Assembly: GCF_040802235.1 (NCBI RefSeq)
Contig: NC_133158.1
Location: 38,754,001-38,818,000 of the forward strand
Length of the DNA: 64,000 nucleotides
Reading direction: 5' to 3'
From: Manis javanica
Taxonomy: Eukaryota > Chordata > Mammalia > Pholidota > Manidae
Shown in pieces: positions 58,501 to 64,000 of the stretch. A program made the position numbers and the translations under genes. The notes under the pieces are model-generated. The model made no database searches, had not been told where the DNA came from, and saw only the letters and a list, made by a program, of their open reading frames with translations. How positions within the stretch are numbered: position 1 is the stretch's first letter; each line of letters opens with the position of its first letter.

Positions 58501-61500
58501 TCAGACCAGCACCAGAGAAAATGACAGGAGGGCAGCATACTGGATGGCAGATGGGCAACACTGGGTGCTCTACCAGGGCCCCAGGAAGGGAGCTCCTCCT
58601 ATCCCAACTCCGCATTCAGCCACACAACTCACAGTGCACACAGAAGGCTTCAGTGCTGCTCTGAGGGCAGCCAGACTTTCAGAACATGGTGTTCTGAGAC
58701 ATTTCAGACCAGGTCCTCAGAAGGTCCTGGTTCCGGCACGCTCTGGACCTGGCCGCTCACTGTGCTGCAGCTTCACCTGTAAACTATCCATTTCATCTGC
58801 CTGTGCTGTGAGGCTCAGGGGGGCTTTTCAGGGAGCAGGACAAACATCCCAGCATGTGTCACAGAGCGTGGTCTGCCCTCCCCTGCCAGGCCATGACTGC
58901 TCCCAGCAAGGATAGCACTTGGATGGTATCGGCACCAGTGACCCAGCCCAGACACATGGACACATGTGCTTATCTATTTAACTGAAATAAATGCTTCGCA
59001 GAAAGTATCCCACACAGGCAACCCACTATGGCATTTTCTGTTCTATCCTATTCTTCTCTGTGCTGCTAGTAACTCACAAAACTGGTATCACAGTCTGACG
59101 GGCTTGGCCTGCAAGGACTCGCCACCATTCCACTGACATGGGGCTCGCTCAGGGAGGGCACTGCACCCAGACCCAGTCAGGACTTGCTAAAGGGACGGCC
59201 GTTCCCACTCACGGCTTTGGGCTGTGCATGGTGTGCACAGAAGAGGCTGATGATGCCGGTCCCACAGCCCACATCCAGGATCACTTTATCCTTCAGGGAC
59301 TCTTTATTCTGCAGGATAACGTGGTGGTATTTGGTTGTTCGCGGCTGATCTGCCAGCATCTCCAAGTGCAGTTTCTAGAGGAAACACCCATTAAGAATAT
59401 CACTGCCTGTCATCAGAGCAGAGCTACACCAAGCTCAGATTCCAGGTGGAGGATGGAGCCTGAGCTGATCCCCTAACTCCATCACCCCAGACCTGAAAAC
59501 ATAAGCAACAAGGAAGTTTTAAATATCAAAAGACGAAAATACACCACAGATGAAAACCAGAGTAGGTAGACAGTGATGGAATAAAATGGAAGTTTCTGGA
59601 ATCCTTCCAGCTCAATATGGGCTGCCTGTAGCTTCTCTCTGCACCTCCCCAAAGCAAGGTGAGCAGAGAAGCAGGTGTGGAGGCAGGAGGTGGAGCAGAC
59701 ATCCCCTCCTCACCGCTGTTCCCGCCTGAGACAGGAAGAAGTGCATTCCTGACCAGAGTGACCTGGCCAAATGTTCACCCAATAGAACACAGACGAGACA
59801 GCAGGAGATGCTGGAAGAGGCACACAGGCCCCATCCAGGCCCAGAAGTCACTCTCACACATAACTCTGCCCCTAGTTTGCTTGGGGAGTGCAGGAACTGC
59901 AGCTGCAGAGGAAGATGGCAACCCCACAAAAGGGGAGCTCAGGGCCCCCAGCCACATCCAAAGAGAGGAAAACATTTGAAACCCAAGAACAGGCCCCTGG
60001 GAATTAGGCCAACCCACAGGGAGGCAGAGAAAGGCTCCACCAGAAGGTTCCTGAAGCCACAGTGGGTGGTCAGAGCCCCGATGGGCAAGGGTGCACCCAG
60101 AGAGTCCCCCTCAAGTCTCCAGCTGCAGAACACCCAGCCTACAAACAGCACGGTTAGGGGAAAACAAACAGCCAGGCTGCCCAGACCACATCAGCACAAA
60201 CAGGTCTGGAGGGCTTCACAAGCCCCCTGTGGCTCCTCACACACTACAGACTGAGAAACTAAGGGGCAGAGTGAGGCAGTGGAGGGGCAGCACCGAGCAC
60301 CACTGCCCTGCTGTGGTGCCCACCTTCACCACACTGAGAGCGGAAGGAGCTGGAGAGACCACGTTAGCATTGCCCAAGATACATCTCAGAGCAAAGAATA
60401 CTCCCAGGGCCACAGAGGGCCAGTTCATACCAGAGGCACCACTTCAGCAAAGGACAGAGTAATTCTCAATGTTTTGCATCTAACAACAGAGCTTTAAAAA
60501 CCAACAGAAATGCAACAAGAAACAGATTCACAATTATGGTCAGAGACTTCAACACCCTTTCTCAGAAACTGATAGAAGTAGACAGACAATCAGGACAAAG
60601 ACTTGGACAATACTATCCAGCCACTTTAATCTAATTAGTGAAGTGGTATGGAATACTTCACACAACCGTTTGCAATAATACTACACAAAAAATATCAAGG
60701 AGTAGAGTTAATGAGACAGGTACACACCCTGTGTGATCAGAACCTGAAAACTCTGAGACATAAAACAAAGCTTGAGAAATGAGAAATCAGCACAATGTTA
60801 CAAAGATGTCACTTCTCCCTGAACTAATGTACACTTCCCATGCCATCCAGTTAAAATTGCAACCAATCTGGCATGGATGCAGGGGCAACAAAATAGTAAT
60901 AAAATCACTTCTAAAAAAATAGATAGGGGTAGCCACGAAAACGCTGAAACACAGGATAACTGCCCGAGGCCCAGCTCCGCCAGATGCTGAGAAGCTGCCT
61001 GGAATGGAGGTGCAAGGGAAACAGGGCGGCCGGCACAGCACCCGGTGCCCGAGCAGAGCCCAGAGCAGCCCCGGACATGAGGCGGGTGTGCACTGCACTC
61101 CGGCAGGGTGAGGCGCCGCCCGTCACTGATGCTGAGGAGCTGGGCGCTCGCGGGGACAGAAAGCCGTGATTTTACCTCACTCTCTACAAGTGAATTCTAG
61201 CCTGATTCAAACATTTCACTGTTAAAGACAGGACCACAGCCTAGCCAGAGAAAAGCGGCCCCCACCGGCCCTGGCTCCCCTCCGATGGGCTTCGCTCTCA
61301 GCGGACCCTCCCAAGTCCCCTTTTTCCTCTATGAAGTGGCCTCCTCTGCTTTCTTCTCCCACTTGCAGGTTTGTTTGTCCTGAATTGCAATTCTGATGCC
61401 ATTCCCAGATAAACCCTCTTTGCTGGTAAGATAACTGGCTGTTTTATAGATGGACACTGACTGTGAAACCCTTCTTACCAGTAACCAGCATCATGATACT

Positions 61501-63171
61501 AAGGGAAGCAAGGTCCCTGACTTCCTTTAGAGTTTCACCACTTTGCACATTCATAAACAATACTTTCTGCTACTGATTCTTGACTTTAATAACTGAATCA
61601 ATTTCTTTGCTGTCTTGCCTCTTTAATTCAATATTATGTTTGCAATGCACATCCTGCAAGGACCTGTTTTTATCTAGTTTTAAAATATAAATGGGTTTTC
61701 TGGACCACAGTATCACACATCATTACCCAAACTGAAAAAAAAAAAACCTAGTAAGCTACTATTAGGAGTAGTACTGTTGATTTATATAACTTTTTTGTAT
61801 TTTATTTTTAAAGTAAAATGTACTTTTTTTAAATACTGAAAAAATTTCGTACTACCGCTGCTCAGATGATTATCTCTAAGCCAGGGGTCAGCACACTACA
61901 GCCCACCGGCGATCCAGACTGCTACCTATTTTTGTGTGGCCTGCAAGAATGGCTTTTACATTTTTAAGTGATTTTTTTAAATCAAAAGATATGACACATA
62001 AAAAAATATATGAAATTAAAATTTCAGTGTCCACAAAGTGCTATTGGAACACTGACATGTGTTTTCATGACTGCTTTTGCAGTGAGATGGCAGAGCTGAG
62101 TAGCTGCAATAGAGACCACATGGCCTGCAAAAGCAAACAGCTCTCAACAATGAGGAGTAGCTCAGAAATTAGATTTTTAAAATCAGAACCTACAATGAGA
62201 GAGAAGAAACCACCACTGCCCAGCTGTACCAGGGTCCCGTAGCTGCCGAAGTACTCCTCGTCCTGCCACGTATCCTCCAGGTCACACTCCTCCAGCTGCT
62301 TCCCGAGGTGGTTGGCTGGAATGTACCCACAGCAGCCTGCACGTTCGCCCCACCACCAATCAGCAGTAGTTTGTCTCAGGATGAGAATTTTTTCTCCTCT
62401 CAAAAAACTAAGCTGGAAAAAAAATGTATACATGGAAGTGAAAATTCAAGATAAGCCTATAGTTGATATTTCAACTGTGGCTCAATGCTGCATCTCCCAT
62501 CCCTGGAGCCCAGATCACAGCAGCATCAGAAAGGAGTCAACAGGGAACTGAACCAGCAGGCCATATATGAGAATGCTACAAGGACACATGGATTTTTGTG
62601 GAACATCTACAGGAAAGCACAGCTTAACTGATATTTTCTAAAAGAAAGATTAAACACTTTCAAATGGCTTAGGCCAGATTTTCAACAGCCTCCTCACTAT
62701 AACTCAGCTATGTGGTAGCTGATTCAGTCACTGAGACTTAAATCCTAAGAGATTCCTGTTACAAAATAAAGATAGCTATATTTAAGTGGATGTCTTCATT
62801 TTAAGTCTGTGTTTCATTAAGTAGAGTAAGTTCTAAATCCAGGTTTCCAAGCGGAAACTGGAACTGGTGTTTCCCCCCATTCCTCACCAGGTATCTTTCA
62901 GGTCAGGACTGGGCTAGGCTGGGAAGAGAGGGGTCACTAACAGGTCTCATTTGGCTCTAAGAATCTAAAAGCTTCTTTAAACCTTGGTATAACTTCTGCA
63001 AAAAGTACAACTAATTCTGTAACATTTGAATCCATAAAATGCAGTCCCCATGCATACGGCTACCTGTGTCTCATCGGTAGCAGAATAGTCTGCAATGGCC
63101 ACAAACTCCTCCGGGTGCCCAGCCTCCTGGGGGGTCTCATGTTCACTGAGCTGGACAAGCTCCTCTCCCTC
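30254..63171 (-). CDS. PRMT2: PRMT2, protein arginine N-methyltransferase 2 (nine 3' coding exons, 5' end outside window)
   Basis: PRMT2 is a SAM-dependent type I family protein arginine methyltransferase with an N-terminal SH3 domain; it acts largely in the nucleus as a nuclear-receptor coactivator and splicing-linked factor. Nine exons on the minus strand join in phase to give 421 residues: SH3 about 12-70, SAM-binding core with VLDVGCGTG in the third exon, double-E loop (SEWMG then FEF), beta-barrel, THW loop and C-terminus FPIWR. Human PRMT2 has 433 residues, so only about a dozen N-terminal residues are missing, expected in an exon beyond base 64,000. Every intron has GT-AG ends and phases fit. 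No internal stop or frameshift was found. Identity rests on residue-by-residue recognition of the family member (SH3 plus PRMT core occurs only in PRMT2). The next gene leftward is unidentified. Confidence 0.97.
30627..30798 (-). CDS. PRMT2: PRMT2 coding exon: THW loop and C-terminal barrel
   Basis: 172 bp. One base completes the split proline; then [14 protein letters not shown], containing the THW loop that shapes the arginine pocket, through [14 protein letters not shown] to DPTSQK. Acceptor TGCAG, donor GTAAGA. Reading through the donor gives an unrelated tail, so the splice is needed. Confidence 0.97.
31528..31664 (-). CDS. PRMT2: PRMT2 coding exon: barrel segment before THW loop
   Basis: 137 bp, phase 0 in, two bases of a proline codon out. 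It encodes [19 protein letters not shown] onward to STGPFHP. Acceptor ACAG, donor GTGAGT. GC-rich, as is usual for the 3' half of this gene. Confidence 0.97.
32462..32591 (-). CDS. PRMT2: PRMT2 coding exon: beta-barrel segment
   Basis: 130 bp. One base completes the split lysine, then [15 protein letters not shown] to QIADLE. Acceptor CCAG, donor GTGAGG. The frame is fixed by the flanking exons and the segment is an unmistakable PRMT2 match. Confidence 0.97.
34690..34865 (-). CDS. PRMT2: PRMT2 coding exon: second half of double-E loop and start of barrel
   Basis: 176 bp, entering in phase 0 and leaving with two bases of a lysine codon. It starts [13 protein letters not shown] after CTGCAG; the glutamate in FEF is the second catalytic glutamate, nine residues after the one in SEWMG. 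It continues through [17 protein letters not shown] and ends NLSALK, the lysine being completed by the next exon. Donor GTGAGT at 34684-34689. Confidence 0.98.
34866..35598. other. PRMT2: Start of the giant PRMT2 intron, nothing recognised
   Basis: No exon or RNA gene; the stretch near 35,460-35,560 may be a decayed repeat. Confidence 0.4.
35599..35618 (+). repeat. (CA)n microsatellite
   Basis: A run of about ten CA dinucleotides. Confidence 0.9.
35620..37760 (-). mobile_element. Old L1 (L1ME/L1MD-like) in antisense
   Basis: Order of motifs: CTGGTCTGGTGGCTGTCCCT, CATAGTGGCTGGAATCATG, TTGAATTCTGAGAGTTCTTT, CTGATTTTACCAACTTGTTC and CATATGGCTGGCCAACTGTT. These are 3' end then ORF2 of a decayed L1 read antisense. 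Confidence 0.8.
40268..40295 (+). repeat. (A)n run
   Basis: Uninterrupted A-run of about 25 bases inside the old L1 ORF2. Confidence 0.9.
40759..41584 (+). repeat. ERV LTR inserted in the old L1
   Basis: Starts TGAGAAATATATATTTAGTC; polyadenylation signal CTTTAATAAATCTGC near 41,217; then GACTGAGCCCTTCACCTGTG and GAATCTGATGCTATCTCCAG typical of an old mammalian (ERVL-like) LTR. L1 sequence resumes at GGACTGAATCATGAATAAAC. Flanks AGGATT and AGGACT may be the duplicated target. Family name not assigned. Confidence 0.75.
43106..43758 (+). mobile_element. 5'-truncated young L1 3' end with microsatellite tail
   Basis: The last codons of ORF2 and the 3' UTR of the young L1 type (CCAGGCGGAGAAAGACAAGT onward), ending in a long purine microsatellite. 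Flanked by a 20-base duplication with two mismatches: AATGGATTAAAGTAGTGAAA at 43086-43105 and AATGGATTAAAGACGTGAAA at 43759-43778. Confidence 0.9.
43480..43748 (+). repeat. (GAAA)n, (GA)n and (GGAA)n microsatellite
   Basis: About 270 bases of pure purine repeat: GAAA then GA then over 20 consecutive GGAA units (about 43,551-43,650), ending in GGGA-rich variants. It grew from the A-rich tail of the L1 insertion. It creates spurious open frames of 100 (plus) and 161 (minus) codons. Confidence 0.95.
44884..47415 (+). mobile_element. 5'-truncated L1 insertion with 12-bp target duplication
   Basis: About 2.5 kb: ORF2 from the reverse transcriptase onward ([11 protein letters not shown] near 45,220, FVDDMTLY near 45,340), ORF2 C-terminus to about 47,036, 3' UTR and A-rich end. 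AAGGTAAATATG is at 44872-44883 and at 47416-47427. The catalytic F-A-D-D has become F-V-D-D, and several frameshifts and stops are present. Confidence 0.92.
47700..48655 (+). mobile_element. Old L1 ORF2 endonuclease fragment
   Basis: GGCCAATAGCCTAAATGCAC, CAAAGGAAAGCAAGAGTAGC and CATTACATAACAATAAAGG: decayed endonuclease domain of an L1 in sense orientation. Confidence 0.75.
48656..49800 (-). mobile_element. Old L1 fragments in antisense
   Basis: 48,660-49,100 is antisense ORF2 (AACCAGCCTTGAATTCCAAA). About 49,440-49,800 is the antisense L1MA-like 3' end (GGTGAAATGATTACCACAAT), which continues on the far side of the younger L1 at 56,042. Confidence 0.75.
50140..53946 (-). pseudogene. L1 ORF2, disrupted
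   Basis: [17 protein letters not shown] near 53,880, an endonuclease piece with [17 protein letters not shown] (53357-52875), a reverse transcriptase piece 52537-52295 ([17 protein letters not shown]), and a C-terminal piece 50515-50144 ([20 protein letters not shown]). Many frameshifts and stops. Confidence 0.9.
54250..55040 (-). pseudogene. L1 ORF1, disrupted
   Basis: Homologous to the ORF1 at 8841-9680 (CTATCATCAGACTTCT and TGGCATGATGTATTTAATGC on the minus strand) but without a long open frame; stops occur within the first 150 codons. Confidence 0.85.
56042..56640 (-). mobile_element. Old L1MA-like 3' end, interrupted by a DNA transposon
   Basis: Continues the element broken at 49,800: AAATTTGTACCTTTGAGCAC, then GTGAGTGAAATCATACAATA, interrupted at 56,285, resuming TTCTTTATCCATTCGTCCTT. 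Confidence 0.85.
56285..56523 (+). mobile_element. MER2/Tigger-like DNA transposon remnant
   Basis: Starts CAGTTGACCCTTGAACAGTG and ends TTGTTCAAGAGTCAGCT, the terminal inverted repeat of Tigger-type elements, with TA at both outer edges as expected for the Tc1/mariner target. Confidence 0.9.
56815..57000 (+). mobile_element. Old L1M 3' end
   Basis: TTGATCTGGGTGGTGGTTAC to TTTTATTGCATGTACCATA and AATAAATAAATG. Confidence 0.7.
57090..57720 (-). mobile_element. Decayed L1 ORF2 in antisense
   Basis: Motifs such as GTTCTGTTCAATTGATCACT near 57,665 and TTTATTCCTAGAAACTTTCC near 57,405 are antisense L1 ORF2. Confidence 0.65.
58249..58413 (-). CDS. PRMT2: PRMT2 coding exon: post-I motif and first half of double-E loop
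   Basis: 165 bp, 55 codons, phase 0. It starts [14 protein letters not shown] after a GCAG acceptor; the glutamate in VEAS is the residue that binds the SAM ribose in the PRMT fold. It ends [10 protein letters not shown] at a GTAAGG donor, so the first catalytic glutamate (SEWMG) is in this exon. The next exon is 23.4 kb away. Confidence 0.98.
59213..59374 (-). CDS. PRMT2: PRMT2 coding exon: SAM-binding motif I
   Basis: 162 bp, 54 codons, phase 0. It starts [17 protein letters not shown] after a CTAG acceptor and ends CAHHAQPKA before GTGAGT. It carries the glycine-rich SAM-binding motif [14 protein letters not shown], unchanged from active PRMTs. The upstream intron is about 2.9 kb and contains an old L1 fragment. 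Confidence 0.98.
60480..60960 (+). mobile_element. Old L1 ORF2 fragments in a PRMT2 intron
   Basis: GGTCAGAGACTTCAACACCC (endonuclease region) and CCATCCAGTTAAAATTGCAA (3' ORF2), with the middle deleted. Confidence 0.7.
61885..62170 (+). mobile_element. hAT-type non-autonomous DNA transposon remnant
   Basis: CCAGGGGTCAGCACACTACA, TTGGAACACTGACATGTGTT and AGACCACATGGCCTGCAAAA match a common old mammalian hAT element; family name not assigned. It ends close to the PRMT2 exon at 62230. Confidence 0.75.
62230..62412 (-). CDS. PRMT2: PRMT2 coding exon: main part of SH3 domain and linker
   Basis: 183 bp, 61 codons, phase 0. It starts [14 protein letters not shown] after a pyrimidine tract ending CCAG and ends [10 protein letters not shown] before a GTA donor. 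It holds the conserved SH3 tryptophans ([10 protein letters not shown]) and the GYIPANH motif, all intact. A hAT-type DNA transposon remnant lies just downstream in the intron (about 61,885-62,210), only a few tens of bases from the donor. Confidence 0.97.
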
Positions 63172-64000
63172 CTATTCAGAGGCAAGGAGAAAACATGGAA
63201 ATGACAACAGGTCTTCTCTCTCTCCCTCTTTTTTTGGCTCCAGGTTATTAGGATGGCTTCAGAGAAAGATGCATTTTGACTAAGTTTAATCATACAAATT
63301 TGGGTCATACTATTAGAATCAAGGGATTGCACCCTCACTCCGCCTTTATGTTTCCACCACAGATTTACATCTCTAATACAAAATGATTCACATCCTAAAA
63401 GATCAAAGAAAGACCCACTTTTAGTGTGTACTTGATGACGGGCTTCTGATCACCAGTAAAAGGGACAACTGGCCCCAGGAGGGGACCTGTCAGACCCGAG
63501 AGATGGGCAGGCACTGGTGACCTGGCAAGCCAGCAGGGCCTCACTCCAACTGCACTGCTGCTGACCCACACTGCTCAGGACCCAGAGGAGGAGCCCTGGA
63601 CCTGGGGCCGGCACCTGGCCTCTCCACTCTGTGCCAGAGTACGTGCATGGAGCCCTTCAACCATTTCCGGTGTCCTGCAGCAACCCCACCCCAACATACC
63701 ATCTTAAACTTTCCTAAATGTAAATGTATCAGGTTCACTTTAGAAAACGTGTGTAAGCACAAGAGTTCAGAGAGGAAAATTAAAACCACCCGTAATCTCA
63801 CTCACTTGTCAGAGATAATGACAGTTAACACCTTAACATATCCTTTGAGGCTGCTTTTCTGAAGTGTGCATGCAACACATGCATACAGGGTGTGCTTGCA
63901 ATCAGAGTCCACCCTGTGATGTTTTCTACTTTTTAAACTCTGAACATTTTTCATTATTATTTCTAAATACCACATTTTTAGTATCTGATAGTATTCCACT
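62413..64000. other. PRMT2: PRMT2 5'-side introns, nothing else recognised
   Basis: 62413-63063 is an intron. 63172-64000 is part of the next upstream intron. No start-codon exon or promoter features found. Confidence 0.5.
63064..63171 (-). CDS. PRMT2: PRMT2 coding exon: N-terminal region and first part of SH3
   Basis: 108 bp, 36 codons, phase 0 at both ends. It begins [12 protein letters not shown] after an acceptor ending in TAG at 63172-63173 and ends [10 protein letters not shown] before a GTA donor at 63061-63063. The stretch [16 protein letters not shown] is the start of the PRMT2 SH3 domain (the ALYDY-like segment). The preceding exon with the start codon is not seen between 63,172 and 64,000 and probably lies outside the window. 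Confidence 0.95.

Overview
The window is nuclear DNA from a placental mammal. It carries the 3' nine coding exons of PRMT2 (protein arginine methyltransferase 2) on the minus strand with canonical GT-AG introns, plus mammalian MIR, MER5-like, MER2/Tigger-like, L1 and ERV repeats. The youngest L1s are not of the primate type, and the L1 mix suggests a laurasiatherian genome (pangolin is a guess), but species is not settled by sequence reading alone.

Layout. 1-7.1 kb: intergenic DNA with a short A-tailed retroposon (1197-1577, with target-site duplication) and a compact provirus with two LTRs and 5-bp target duplications (2261-4723, minus). 7.1-13 kb: MER5-like element, an old L1 ORF1 fragment, then a nearly complete young L1 (8030-12775, plus) whose 3' end is replaced by a piece of ERV LTR. 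13-23 kb: LTRs of one ERV family (12773-12982 plus, 15531-16262 plus, 20604-21475 minus), an unrelated solo LTR (16733-17223 minus), a short L1 insertion, several minus-strand polyadenylation signals and a strong CpG island (21.64-22.9 kb) that should be the promoter of a gene I could not identify. 23-29.6 kb: old L1 ends, MIR, MER5-like repeat, a nuclear mitochondrial insertion (ND2 plus tRNA-Met/Gln/Ile remnants, 26.73-27.61 kb) and an old L1.

29.75-64 kb: PRMT2, read right to left. The first coding exon and promoter lie beyond the right edge. The coding part here encodes 421 residues: SH3 domain, SAM-binding methyltransferase core with the VLDVGCGTG motif, double-E loop, beta-barrel with the THW loop, and the C-terminal FPIWR. 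All exons are open and in phase, so the gene looks functional. One intron (34,866-58,248, about 23.4 kb) separates the two glutamates of the double-E loop and is almost wholly built of nested LINEs: an old plus-strand L1 interrupted by an ERV LTR and two younger L1 copies, each L1 with recognisable target duplications, followed by a nearly full-length young L1 in minus orientation inside another old L1.

I found no convincing new biological system. The most useful leads are the unidentified CpG-island gene, the compact coiled-coil-coding provirus, the unassigned A-tailed retroposon and the nested insertion history, which gives relative ages for L1 subfamilies.
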